This document shows positions 50,967 through 60,814 of a DNA stretch of 64,000 nucleotides, piece after piece (position 1 is the first letter of the stretch; every line of letters starts with the position of its first letter). Source of the DNA: G963691885 sp963691885 (GTDB lineage: Bacteria; Pseudomonadota; Alphaproteobacteria; UBA8366; Aestuariispiraceae); assembly GCA_963691885.1 (NCBI GenBank), contig OY829843.1, positions 930,001 to 994,000 on the forward strand. The letters are read 5' to 3'. Made by a program: the position numbers and the translations under genes. The notes below the pieces were generated by a model. That model saw only the letters and a list, made by a program, of their open reading frames with translations. It had not been told where the DNA came from and searched no databases.

Positions 50967-52145
50967 ATGCAAATATCAGAATTCGATGTGATCATCGTCG
51001 GGGCGGGTGCCGCTGGCATGATGTGCGCCATGAGCGCCGGTCAACGGGGAAAACGCGTTCTCTTGATTGAGCATGCCAAGGAACCGGGCAAGAAAATCAT
51101 CATCTCTGGCGGGGGCCGCTGTAATTTCACGAATATCAATGCCGCCCCGGAAAACTTCCTGTCCGAAAATCGTCATTTCTGTAAGTCGGCCCTGGCCCGA
51201 TATACACAGCACGACTTTATTGACCTGATCAAAAAACACCGGATTGCCTTTCATGAGAAAACCCTGGGTCAGTTATTCTGTGACGGGTCCGCCCGTCAGG
51301 TTGTTCAGATGCTGTTTGAAGAATGCCTTGCAGTCGATGTCGATCTAAGCCTGAATTGTTCGGTACAGGGGATCTCCAAATCTGACCGATACCGGGTTGA
51401 AACGAACCAGGGCGACTTCTTCAGCACCGCACTCGTCCTCGCCAGTGGTGGTCTTTCCATTCCCAAGATGGGGGCGACCGGTTTCGCCCATGACGTCGCG
51501 CAGCAATTCGACCTGCCGCTGACCGAAATCCGGCCAGCCCTCGTTCCCCTGACCTTCAGCGATGCGGATCTTGATCTGATGACACCGCTGAGCGGCCTTG
51601 CCTTTGAGTCCGAGGTAACCTGTCGCAAAGGAAAGTTCAGAGAAGCCCTGCTGATGACCCATCGTGGATTGTCGGGCCCGGCGATCCTGCAGATCTCGTC
51701 CTATTGGCGGGAAGGTGACCAAATCAACATCAATATGCTACCCGGTACGGACGCGCAGACGCACCTGCTGCAACGCAAGACGGACCGCGCGAAAGCGGAA
51801 ACCAAGACGATCTTGTCCGAAGTTCTGCCCAGCCGCTTTGCTGCCGCCTTGACCGAGGATCTGCCCAAACGACCGATCGGCGAGCTTTCCGATAAATTAT
51901 TGCGGGATATTGGGACACGCCTCAACAAATGGCAGGTCACACCAGCCGGCGATGAAGGCTATGCAAAGGCAGAGGTGACGCTGGGCGGCGTCGACACGAA
52001 CGCGTTGTCGTCCAAGACGATGGAGGCAAAAACCGTTCCCGGTCTCTTTGTAATTGGAGAAGCGGTTGATGTGACCGGTTGGCTCGGCGGATATAACTTT
52101 CAATGGGCATGGTCGAGCGGTTGGGCCGCGGGCCAGTCTGTCTAA
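50967..52145 (+). CDS. YhiN/HI0933-family FAD-dependent oxidoreductase
   Basis: This 392-residue flavoprotein begins MQISEFDVIIVGAGAAGMMCAMSAGQRGKRVLLIEHAKEPGKK with the FAD-binding GxGxxG, then IISGGGRCNFTNINA, LASGGLSIPKMGATGFAHDVA and the C-terminal VIGEAVDVTGWLGGYNFQWAWSSGWAAG, diagnostic of the HI0933/YhiN family. The biochemical role of this family is not established. ATG at 50967 fits family starts; the longer frame from 50877 overlaps the divergent promoter region. Confidence 0.9.
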   Translation: MQISEFDVIIVGAGAAGMMCAMSAGQRGKRVLLIEHAKEPGKKIIISGGGRCNFTNINAAPENFLSENRHFCKSALARYTQHDFIDLIKKHRIAFHEKTLGQLFCDGSARQVVQMLFEECLAVDVDLSLNCSVQGISKSDRYRVETNQGDFFSTALVLASGGLSIPKMGATGFAHDVAQQFDLPLTEIRPALVPLTFSDADLDLMTPLSGLAFESEVTCRKGKFREALLMTHRGLSGPAILQISSYWREGDQININMLPGTDAQTHLLQRKTDRAKAETKTILSEVLPSRFAAALTEDLPKRPIGELSDKLLRDIGTRLNKWQVTPAGDEGYAKAEVTLGGVDTNALSSKTMEAKTVPGLFVIGEAVDVTGWLGGYNFQWAWSSGWAAGQSV

Positions 52146-52258
52146 TCCGACCCGGACAAATGACAGTCTCACAGATCGGTTAACACCGGCTTTTGCACTG
52201 GACCCGGTCTGTCAAAGCGGGCAGGATTTTCTTCAAAAAGAGGAAGATATACGCCGTC

Positions 52259-55200
52259 ATGCGTTTTTTTTCTGACAAAGACAGACCGGTTCATCTGGGC
52301 CCCTACCCCCTGGAGCGTCTTGCACGCCTGAACGGGGAAGTCGACCTTTCCCATGTCCCGCCGCATCCTGTTTTGCGCCGCACCGATGAGGGTGATCCGA
52401 CCTCGCTGATCAATGCCATGACAAGCTATCAGGCGATGCTGGATGCGATCCGTGACGGCCTGATCAACAAAGCCAGCTCAGAATGCCCAAGCGACCCGAC
52501 GGAACGCGCCAATCACATCAAAGCATTTGGATATTTCAACGACGCCTCGATGGTTGGTATCTGTAAATTGCCGGTTTCAAGTATTCTAAAATCCCCAATC
52601 CGCAACCCCGGCATTGACGAATTGGCGGAGGCACTGCGAACGAAACAGACCAAGACCCTGGCGTCGGGCATTGACCTGATCATGGCCGACCTAAAAGACT
52701 CGATGGAGGCACCCCCGACCACAATCGACGGGCACACCCATGCGGTGGTCTTTCTGGTTGAATATCCCCGCGATCCGGACGGGGCGGAACCTGGCACGGA
52801 CTGGATCTGGGACGCACAGGCCCAGCGGGCGACCTTGCTCGCCTCGGAAACAGCAATTGTCATTTCCAACTATTTGCGGGTCCTTGGCTTTCAGGGCCGG
52901 GCCCATACAGCCAGTTCAACTGATGTCGATCTGAACCAACTGGCGGTCGCCGCCGGTCTGGCCGTGGTGGATGGGAACGGCATATCCAACCCCTATCTAG
53001 GGTCGCGCTTTGGTATCGCCGCCATCACCACAACGTTCGAAATGACCCCGGATCGGCCGCTCGCCCCTCAATCCGATCAATCCTGGTTCCAGACAAAGGG
53101 TCCCGCCTGGTGGGTTGGCAAGGGCTTTGCCAAAAACGCCATCAATCAGGAAGGCTTCACGCGGCGTCGCTTTATCGACGGCCCTCACCCTTTCGAACGG
53201 TTGAAGCGCGTCGATACGCCAACAACCTATATTGATGAGGACCGGGTACCCCGGGTTCCGAAACGGACAGATATGTTTGCCCGCGCCCAGTTCGGCGATA
53301 TGGGAAAACCCCTGCAGGATGCGGCAAAAGGGGGCCATTACGCCAAAAAGGCCGCGCCCTCCATGGCGCAGCGCCGGGCGTTGGGCGCCTTCGTTCTGTT
53401 GCAGGATGGACCGCCGGCCCCTGACATTCACCCATCGGCAAAGGACGCCAAACGCAACGCAGAAAACATAAAGGCGGCCTGCTATTTCCTGGGCGTCGAC
53501 GCGGTTGGGATCTCCCGCTGTCCGGATTGGGCGTGGTATTCTCATGACGCGGTGGGCGACCCGATTGATCCGCCCCATGACCAGGCCATCTCGATGATCA
53601 TCGATCAGGGCTATGAAACCATGGAAGGGGCGTCCGGCGATGACTGGATTTCTGTCTCTCAATCCATGCGCGCCTATTTACGGTTCTCTCTGCTGGGCGG
53701 CGTGATCGCAGAGCAAATCCGTAATCTAGGGTATTCCGCCAAGGCCCATACCGTCATCGATGGCGAGGTGCTCCAGCCCCCGCTACTGCTGCTGTCAGGT
53801 CTGGGGGAGGTCAGCCGGATCGGCGAGGTCATCCTGAACCCGTTTCTCGGACCACGGTTGAAGTCCGGCGTGGTGACGACAGATATGCCGCTTTCCCATG
53901 ACAAGCCGATTGATTTTGGCATGCAGAATTTCTGCGAGAACTGCAACAAATGCGCCCGCGAATGCCCGTCGGGGGCGATCACAGCGGGTCCAAAGCTGAT
54001 GTTCAATGGTTATGAAATCTGGAATTCCGACAGCCAGAAATGCGCATCCTACCGGGTGACCACACTGGGCGGGGCGATGTGTGGGCGTTGCATGAAGACC
54101 TGCCCGTGGAATCTGGAGGGGTTGTTTGCCGAACGTCCGTTCAGATGGGCGGCGATGAACCTGCCTTCCGCTGCGCCCTTGCTCGCCAAACTGGATGACG
54201 CGGTCGGCAATGGTGGCCTGAACCCCGTCAAGAAATGGTGGTGGGACCTGGAAATCACGGAGGAGGGTGGATACAAACCGACCGAACATCCGGTTAATGC
54301 ACGAGATTTGCAAAAAGACCTGGATCTCAAATACGAAGACCAGACGCTGGCGGTTTATCCGGCCCCGCTTGCCCCGCATCCCTGGCCCTTCCCCTTTCCA
54401 ATGGACAGAGAGGCGGGGATTGAGGCCTATCAGGCCCTGATCACAGCCAATGAGTACAAGGCACGTCTGCGTCACGGAACCCTGGGGGACAGCGGCCACA
54501 TCTATAAAATTGAGGGGGATGCGCCCGTCATCCGCGTCGAAATCACCCTTGCCGAAGAAATGACCGAGGGCGTCACGAAGTTTGAATTCCGCGCACTCGA
54601 TGACAGCCCCCTGCCGGAATGGCAGGCGGGCGCGCATATGGACATCGTGGTCGCCCCGGAATTCCTCCGCCAATACTCAATGTCTGGCGATCCTGCCAAT
54701 CGGGACAGGTATCAGATTGGCGTTCTGCGAGAAGATGAGGGTCGGGGCGGATCGCTTTTGATGCACCGGATTTTCACGCCTGGCCGGAAGATCTTTATCT
54801 CGAAACCAATCAATCACTTCCCACTCGCAGCAGAGGCAACCCGCAGTTTCCTTATGGGGGGCGGCATCGGCATTACACCGATGATCGCCATGGCCATGAA
54901 CTGCACCGGTCCGGCACAGAGTTTGAAATGCACTACTCCGCATCATCCAGGGAAACAGCAGGCTTTCTGGAGGATTTGCAGACCATTCCCTGGCACGACA
55001 GGGTGCATCTGCATTTCTCAGATGATGGCAGCAGGGCCGATCTCGCGTCCATTCTGGGATCTTACAGAGATGGTGATCACGTTTACACCTGCGGACCCGA
55101 CCGCTACATGCAAGCGGTTCTGAGCGCCGCAGAAGACGCCGGATTCCCGGAAGAAGCGCGCCATCTCGAATATTTCTCAACACCGGAACTCCCCGAATAT

Positions 55201-55473
55201 GAGAACCATCCTTTCACTGTAAAACTGGCGAAATCCGGTCGGGAAGTCCCGGTAACAGCCGGGGAAAGCGCGGCGGACGCCCTTCTGGCAGCCGGTATTC
55301 ATGTTGACCTGAAATGCTCCGATGGCCTGTGTGGCGTCTGTGTCTGCGAAACGATCTCCGGCGAGATTGAACATCGGGATTTCGTTCTGTCGCGCAAACA
55401 AAGGGAGACAAGTATGATTCTCTGTCAATCCAGGGCCAGCGAACCAGATGGAATTGTTGAGATCGACCTTTAG
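52259..55473 (+). CDS. self-sufficient reductive dehalogenase fused to flavin/[2Fe-2S] reductase (frameshifted)
   Basis: The N-terminal ~700 residues are a cytoplasmic cobalamin-dependent reductive dehalogenase with two [4Fe-4S] motifs, CENCNKCARECPS (about residue 558) and a second ending CGRCMKTCP (about 615); no Tat signal is present. The C-terminal part is a phthalate-dioxygenase-reductase-type module: RQYSM (flavin), GGGIGITPM (NAD), and C-x4-C-x2-C...C in CSDGLCGVC. This fusion is known in aerobic marine bacteria (BhbA-type). The first frame ends in garbage after ATGGCCATG at 54890-54898; one missing C there moves the rest to the frame ending 55473. Restored length is about 1071 residues. 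ATG at 52259 is preferred. Confidence 0.93.
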
Positions 55474-55685
55474 TCTTGCGCCTCATCTGAGCGGGGCGGT
55501 TTGCCTCCCCGTCTCTCGCGCAGATGCGCCTCAACGTATTGGCGTTGGGCGTCACGGTACATTTCCTGCTCCCAGAGCATTTCCTCAATCGCCCGTTTCC
55601 GAGCCTCTCGATCGACGAGCCAGGCCCAAAACGCGACGAACAAAAGGGACGCAGCCAATACAGAGGCGAGCACGATATAACCCAT
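55470..55685 (-). CDS. small membrane-anchored protein, 71 aa
   Basis: This protein has one predicted N-terminal membrane helix (YIVLASVLAASLLFVAFWAWLVD, residues about 3-25) followed by a highly charged amphipathic helix (RKRAIEEMLWEQEMYRDAQRQYVEAHLRERRG). Its 3' end overlaps the dehalogenase stop tail-to-tail by 4 nt, and it is divergent from the DUF1194 gene by a 2-nt overlap. The clean TM-plus-coiled-helix pattern and ordinary composition suggest a real gene, but no family is recognised. Confidence 0.5.
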   Translation of the reverse strand: MGYIVLASVLAASLLFVAFWAWLVDREARKRAIEEMLWEQEMYRDAQRQYVEAHLRERRGGKPPRSDEAQD

Positions 55686-56490
55686 GAAACTTTTTCAGTT
55701 ATTCATTCTTCAGACACGAACCATACTCCTACACCTGATAAAAGTCAGCGAACAATGCTCACCGTCACAGCGTCGCACCAACACGAACTGGCTTATGCCC
55801 ACAGGGTTCATCTGCGCGATACTTCTGTATGGCTCATCCAGTTTGGCTCAAACACCGGATGCAGGCAGTCGGGTTGCCTTGAAACTGGTTCTGGCGGTGG
55901 ACGTTTCCGCCAGCGTCGACCAAACAGAATACACTCTTCAAGTGACGGGTTTGGCGCATGCCCTGCGCGATCCTGATGTTCGATTGGCGATCGCGAATAC
56001 GGGCGACCGCGGGATCGCCGTTATCGTCACCCAATGGTCAGGCGGCAATCAACAGAGCATTGCGATCGATTGGACCCGCCTGTCCGACGATAGCAGCATT
56101 GACCGGCTGGCTGATCGGATCGCCATTATGCCCAGGCATTTCGAAGGTGGTGACACAAGGATCAGTGCTGCTATCGAGCATGCAAACCGTCTGATCCAAA
56201 CCAGTGATTTCAACGCTGACGGGCAGGTCATCGACATCGCGGGCGACGGCGGAGCCGAAAATCTGGGCCTGGCGCAGAATGCACGGGATCGGGCAGTTGC
56301 ATCCGGTACAACCATCAACGCCCTGGCAATCGCAAAGGACGTCCTGGACCTGGATGTGTTTTTTCAGCGCAATGTTATCGGGGGGCCCGGATCCTTTGTC
56401 GTGAAGGCCACATCCTATGAAGGTTTTGACGCCGCCATGAAGCGAAAACTGTTTCGGGAGATCGGCGGATATCAGATTTCCCGGCGGTGA
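55684..56490 (+). CDS. DUF1194 (VWA-like) exported protein
   Basis: The 268-codon frame contains the DUF1194 pattern: LKLVLAVDVSASVDQTEYTLQVTGLAHALRDPDV with a MIDAS-like DxSxS, GIAVIVTQWSGG, FEGGDTRISAAIEHANRLI and DIAGDGGAENLG (second part of the metal site). A signal peptide is visible at MPTGFICAILLYGSSSLAQ starting at 55795, so the true start may be there rather than at 55684; neither has a strong ribosome site. DUF1194 proteins are exported von Willebrand A-like proteins of unknown role. Confidence 0.75.
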   Translation: MKLFQLFILQTRTILLHLIKVSEQCSPSQRRTNTNWLMPTGFICAILLYGSSSLAQTPDAGSRVALKLVLAVDVSASVDQTEYTLQVTGLAHALRDPDVRLAIANTGDRGIAVIVTQWSGGNQQSIAIDWTRLSDDSSIDRLADRIAIMPRHFEGGDTRISAAIEHANRLIQTSDFNADGQVIDIAGDGGAENLGLAQNARDRAVASGTTINALAIAKDVLDLDVFFQRNVIGGPGSFVVKATSYEGFDAAMKRKLFREIGGYQISRR

Positions 56491-56497
56491 ACCTCCA

Positions 56498-58171
56498 TCA
56501 TCTCTTTGCTGGGCTGATTGCGGCGTCCAGACCGGGCAGGTCCGCCTGTTGGGCAGCGACCTCCTGTTCATGTTCCAAGACGAGATCTGTCAGGTATTGC
56601 GCAAGCCCCTCACCCGCCGCGGCATAGAGATTGAAGATATCGTCGATACCGACCGCGCGCAGATCCTCAACATCATCCGGATACAGCGCAGTGGCCGCGA
56701 TCATCCCTGTATAACCGCGCTCTCTCAGGCGTTCTGCTGCTGCAAGGTTGGAATCCTTGTTGGGCATCGACAGGAGAACCAGCTCCACCTTCCCTTCCAG
56801 GCCAACAATGCGGCTCCAGAATTCCGGGTTGGTCGCGTCCCCCACCATGGCCCGGGCCGAAGAGGCGGTGAACCGTTCGACCACATCCTGCTCCATATCG
56901 ATGCCCAGAACTTCCCCGTCAAAGGCTTCGTTAAGGGCGAAAAAGGCGGGCGTTCCGGTACGTCCAAGGCCAAAGACGAGGACCTTCACATCTTCGAGGC
57001 GAACCGGAGTGTCATGGGGCAAGTGATGGTCCCGCTGCCATTTGCGCAGCCGTGCCCGAAACCGCTGATAGAACCCGTCAGCCCTTTGATTAAGGGCGGC
57101 GGCAATGACAAAGGACACCGCAACGGCCACCGCCAATGCAACCACCCAATCCAGGCTGACCATCCCGGTCTTGGCAGCGATCGCGGCCACGATCAGACCG
57201 AATTCTGAATAGTTGGAAAGAATAAAGGACGAGGCAACAGCCCCCCGGGCCCGCATCCGGAAGCCCAGGAACAACCATAGGAAAAGGATCAGTTTGGCAG
57301 GCAGCAACAACAGCAGGATCAGGGATTGCGCCAGAATTTCCAGGTTCGGCAGACCGGAAAGACCGATGGTGAGGAAGAAACAGACAAGGAAAAGATCCTT
57401 GAAGCTGAGCAGTGCCTTGCTGAGCTCTTCGGCCTTGATGCTGTTGGATAAAAGAATTCCGAACACCAAAGCGCCCAGATCCCCTTTCAGGTCCACAATC
57501 TCAAAAAGGGCTGCTCCGCCAAGGGCCGCTGCAATACCGAACAGGATCGTTAATTCACCATGATCGGACCAACGCAGCATTAAGTCGAGGAAGCGCCGCA
57601 AGGGAATGAGCGCAAACAGGGTCAAAGCCCAGACAGAGGGGATTTTGTCGGCGGTAAAGACCAGGAATATGACCGCGGCGATGTCTTGCAGGATCAAGAC
57701 ACCGATGGCCGCCTTACCATAGGATGATGCCATCGCCCCCTTTTGATCCAGCACTTTCACCGCAAAGACCGTACTTGAAAAAGACAGTGCAAATCCGATC
57801 ACCATCACACCGACCAAATCCGTTTCTGCGTATAGCAGGACACCGATCATGCTGAAGATGAATCCGATAAGGGAGAATGCCAGGATCGTCAGCGACATAT
57901 GGATCGTCGCCACCGCGTAGATTTCCGGCTTGAAGAGACTTCGCAAATCCAGTTTCAGGCCAATTGTGAACAGCATCAGGGTGATGCCAAAATCAGCCGC
58001 TTGTGACAGGAAGGTTCCACCGGTCACGCCAAAGAAATTCAAGAGAAAGCCTGCCGCCAGATATCCAACCATGGGGGGCAGGCCGCCCTGACGGGCCAGG
58101 AGTCCGGTCACGAAAGCGATAGCGATCCAGGCAGGATCACCCGGTTCAGTCGTGATCGGCAGAAAATCCAT
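56498..58171 (-). CDS. monovalent cation:proton antiporter with TrkA-N domain (KefB/YbaL-like)
   Basis: This 557-residue protein has an N-terminal CPA2 antiporter domain of about 12 helices (residues 10-380, e.g. LLARQGGLPPMVGYLAAGFLLN and LMLFTIGLKLDLRSL) and a C-terminal RCK/TrkA-N domain with the Rossmann motif VLVFGLGRTGTPAFFALNE (about residue 400-418). It is likely a K+/H+ or Na+/H+ exchanger gated by nucleotide or glutathione binding. ATG at 58171. It converges on the DUF1194 gene. Confidence 0.88.
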   Translation of the reverse strand: MDFLPITTEPGDPAWIAIAFVTGLLARQGGLPPMVGYLAAGFLLNFFGVTGGTFLSQAADFGITLMLFTIGLKLDLRSLFKPEIYAVATIHMSLTILAFSLIGFIFSMIGVLLYAETDLVGVMVIGFALSFSSTVFAVKVLDQKGAMASSYGKAAIGVLILQDIAAVIFLVFTADKIPSVWALTLFALIPLRRFLDLMLRWSDHGELTILFGIAAALGGAALFEIVDLKGDLGALVFGILLSNSIKAEELSKALLSFKDLFLVCFFLTIGLSGLPNLEILAQSLILLLLLPAKLILFLWLFLGFRMRARGAVASSFILSNYSEFGLIVAAIAAKTGMVSLDWVVALAVAVAVSFVIAAALNQRADGFYQRFRARLRKWQRDHHLPHDTPVRLEDVKVLVFGLGRTGTPAFFALNEAFDGEVLGIDMEQDVVERFTASSARAMVGDATNPEFWSRIVGLEGKVELVLLSMPNKDSNLAAAERLRERGYTGMIAATALYPDDVEDLRAVGIDDIFNLYAAAGEGLAQYLTDLVLEHEQEVAAQQADLPGLDAAISPAKR

Positions 58172-58303
58172 ACACCAATGTCCAAACGGGTCAGAACGAC
58201 AAAACTGCCTCTAGAATAGCGCCTAAAGCGCGAAACGCCATGACGCTCTCAGAGAATACACTGCATCCTAATCATTTTCTGTTCGAATAGAGAGGAATAT
58301 TGG

Positions 58304-58609
58304 GTGTTTGACCGGCTTGAGCCCTTGGTTATTTACGGCGATACTTGTCATATCAGGTTTACAGGATTTAGAGGCGAGAGAGTGTCCCAACCATCAGACA
58401 GCCCGAAGCCGGATGTTGAAAGCGATGAGGCTGCGAGAGACCGTCTGATCGAACTACTGGCCAATGATGACCTGGCCGCCGAGCGTTTGTGGCGCAGTCT
58501 GCGTCCTCAAATTACACAGGAACACCCCGATATTGCCGAGGAAATCGGGCGCTGTATTTCCAGTCTGGATTACCGTGCCGCAATCGACCTGATCAAACGC
58601 CTCAACTGA
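58304..58609 (+). CDS. hypothetical protein, 101 aa
   Basis: The small soluble protein ends in a conserved-looking helical module, DEAARDRLIELLANDDLAAERLWRSLRPQITQEHPDIAEEIGRCISSLDYRAAIDLIKRLN. The frame starts with GTG at 58304, preceded by AGAGGA at a 7-nt spacing. A second GTG at 58382 (75 residues) is possible. The family is not recognised. It lies convergent with the CHASE2-phosphatase gene, 15 nt apart, and may belong to the same signalling theme, but that is only position. Confidence 0.55.
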   Translation: MFDRLEPLVIYGDTCHIRFTGFRGERVSQPSDSPKPDVESDEAARDRLIELLANDDLAAERLWRSLRPQITQEHPDIAEEIGRCISSLDYRAAIDLIKRLN

Positions 58610-58624
58610 CAAGTTCAAGAGTTA

Positions 58625-60814
58625 TCAGGACGCGGCAGTTTCAACCTCACCGTCCGGAAGGTACCGCACCGCGACGATTGTCAGATCATCGGTTGCGTCA
58701 GCCCCGTCTTCAAAGCTTCGGACATCACGAACCAATGCATCACAGCCTTCTTTCAGATCCGAAGCCTGCGCGATAGCCTGCAAAGCGTGGATTGTGCGTT
58801 CGTGACCAAAAAGCTCACCATCTTCCCGCCTTGCCTCGGTCACGCCGTCGGTCGTTATCAGCAAGGTTTCACCAGGGGCAAGCTGCATTGTCTCCAACGG
58901 ATACGGGAACCCTTCAAAGACACAAAGCGGTGGCCCCCCATCACATTCGAGAGCGCGGACCGACCCGTCCGGGCTAATAATGTGGGGATCTTCATGGCCC
59001 GCATTGACGAACAGGACCTCGCCCGTCGTCGCGTCAATGATACCGGCAAAAACAGTCACAAACATCGATGCCGGGTTTTCCCGCGAAATCTCTTCATTGG
59101 CGACATCTATAACCGCTTCCAGCGTTTGACCAACCGCCTCTCCGCGCAGGATCGCGCCCTTACTGATCGCCTTGGAGAGCGCCATAAACAGGGATGCAGG
59201 AACACCCTTGCCCGTCACATCGCCCGCCATGAAATACAGACGATCGCTGTCCAGCATTGCGAGATCGTAGAGATCGCCACCCACCTCCTTCGCTGATTCA
59301 AGATGTGCATGAATGCCAAGATACGGCGACGCAGCGCTGAAGCTTTCTGGGTCCGGCAGAATTCCTGTCTGAATTTGCCGTGCAGCCTGCAATTCCCCTG
59401 AGATGCGCGCCGCTTCCAGGCGTGCGCGATCCAGTTGCCGGGCCAGCGCGGCGCGAGCCTTGTTCGCTTCTGACAAAAGTGCGCCGCCAAGAATGCAATA
59501 GACGATCAGAACGCCGCCACCCGGCAATAACGGGTCAAACAGCAATCGCCCCTCCTGAAACAGGATAAAGGAGGTTGCGCCCAAGCCGACCAACCCCACG
59601 ACAAAGACCCCAGCACCGGCAATTACCGGCAGTGTTGGAATGAACCCAATAACAAGGGCCGCCAGAACCGCCAGAATTGCGGCTTCAACCCAGATCATTG
59701 TGCCCGGCCGGTTTAATCCAGTTCCTGACAAAAGGGTTTCAATCGCCTGGGCATGAATTTCGACACCCGGAATTGCCGGGGATACCGGCGTCGATCGGCT
59801 GTCCAGCAAGCCAAGACCGGTAATTCCGACCAGAACAAGCTGGTTCGCAAAAGCATCCGGCGGCACAGATCCGTCAAACAGCGCCCGTGCAGAAACGTAT
59901 CTTTGTTCCAGCGAGGGGAAGAAATGAGGGCGGATTGTGCTGTCATTTTCGACCGGAAACACCGTGTCGCCAAATTGCAGCGCACCCAGCGGCACCAGGC
60001 CATCCAACCCTCGCGTCTCCGGGATTACAACGATACTTTCAGTGCCGATTGCAACACGGATCATCTCAGCCCCGAGGCTGGCATGGGGCACCCCGCCAAC
60101 ATTCATGATCATTGGTACTTTGCGCACGATCCCGTCGGAATCGGCCCGACCATCCAACAGGCCATGACCCGCTGCAACAAATCCCAAATCGTCGAGATTC
60201 GTGACCAAGGCCTCCGAGCTTGGCAGGATCGACAGATCAACCCCGTCCGTATTGCCCAACGGAATAATATAGGGTGCACGGTCCCGCCAGGCATCGGCCT
60301 CCGGACCGGAAACACCTGCACGTCCCAAAACAACAGGGGCGCGACCAACCTGTTCGGCCAGCTGGGAATCATTGCTGGGCAATTGGCGCAGCAAATGACG
60401 CATCACATCCGGGATTTCAATGTCACTGCCGGCTAGCGCTTCAGGCGAGAGCCGGTCGGGTTCAACAAAGAGGATATCCAGACCTATCGCCAGCGCGCCC
60501 CTGGCCTGTATTTGTTCGATGATCCGGGCCATACGATACCGGGGCCACGGCCATTGACCGAATTCGCGCAGGCTTTCTTCATCAACCTCCACGATGCGGA
60601 CAGGCAGCGTTTCAACCACCCTTGGATTAAGCTGCTGCCAGAGGTCAAAAGTCAGGTTGCGAACGCGGTCGAGGCCTTCACCCGACAGGAACACAACGGC
60701 AAAAAGAACGATTGCAAGAAAGCCCGCAAAGGGCCGGCCACGGTAAGCGAACAGCGCCTCATACCAGGGCGCGTCCTGTAGTTCATCCTCAGAGGTCGAT
60801 TTCAAGGCCGTCAT
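58625..60814 (-). CDS. CHASE2-domain SpoIIE-type PP2C phosphatase
   Basis: This 729-residue receptor phosphatase has an N-terminal membrane helix, a CHASE2 extracellular sensor (about residues 45-340), three membrane helices (about 345-430), a short coiled coil, and a SpoIIE/RsbU PP2C domain from about 470. In the PP2C domain EVGGDLYD, GDVTGKGVPASLFM, ITTDGVTEA and DATDDLTIV provide the Mg/Mn-binding Asp residues. It should dephosphorylate a STAS-domain anti-anti-sigma protein; such a protein is encoded one gene upstream. ATG at 60814 is used (GTG at 60820 possible). It overlaps the MBL gene by 26-32 nt. Confidence 0.92.
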   Translation of the reverse strand: MTALKSTSEDELQDAPWYEALFAYRGRPFAGFLAIVLFAVVFLSGEGLDRVRNLTFDLWQQLNPRVVETLPVRIVEVDEESLREFGQWPWPRYRMARIIEQIQARGALAIGLDILFVEPDRLSPEALAGSDIEIPDVMRHLLRQLPSNDSQLAEQVGRAPVVLGRAGVSGPEADAWRDRAPYIIPLGNTDGVDLSILPSSEALVTNLDDLGFVAAGHGLLDGRADSDGIVRKVPMIMNVGGVPHASLGAEMIRVAIGTESIVVIPETRGLDGLVPLGALQFGDTVFPVENDSTIRPHFFPSLEQRYVSARALFDGSVPPDAFANQLVLVGITGLGLLDSRSTPVSPAIPGVEIHAQAIETLLSGTGLNRPGTMIWVEAAILAVLAALVIGFIPTLPVIAGAGVFVVGLVGLGATSFILFQEGRLLFDPLLPGGGVLIVYCILGGALLSEANKARAALARQLDRARLEAARISGELQAARQIQTGILPDPESFSAASPYLGIHAHLESAKEVGGDLYDLAMLDSDRLYFMAGDVTGKGVPASLFMALSKAISKGAILRGEAVGQTLEAVIDVANEEISRENPASMFVTVFAGIIDATTGEVLFVNAGHEDPHIISPDGSVRALECDGGPPLCVFEGFPYPLETMQLAPGETLLITTDGVTEARREDGELFGHERTIHALQAIAQASDLKEGCDALVRDVRSFEDGADATDDLTIVAVRYLPDGEVETAAS

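Noticed and set aside
52146..52258. Cobalamin riboswitch before the dehalogenase gene
   Set aside because: The spacer is only 113 nt, too short for a complete B12 riboswitch, and no B12-box-like segment is visible; nor is one seen upstream of the mutase.
52997..53662. Minus-strand open frame of 221 codons inside the dehalogenase gene
   Set aside because: Antisense to the conserved dehalogenase core; no recognisable protein.
54880..54905. Programmed frameshift in the dehalogenase gene
   Set aside because: No slippery heptamer, stimulatory hairpin or internal SD is visible, and a single C insertion restores the expected protein exactly.
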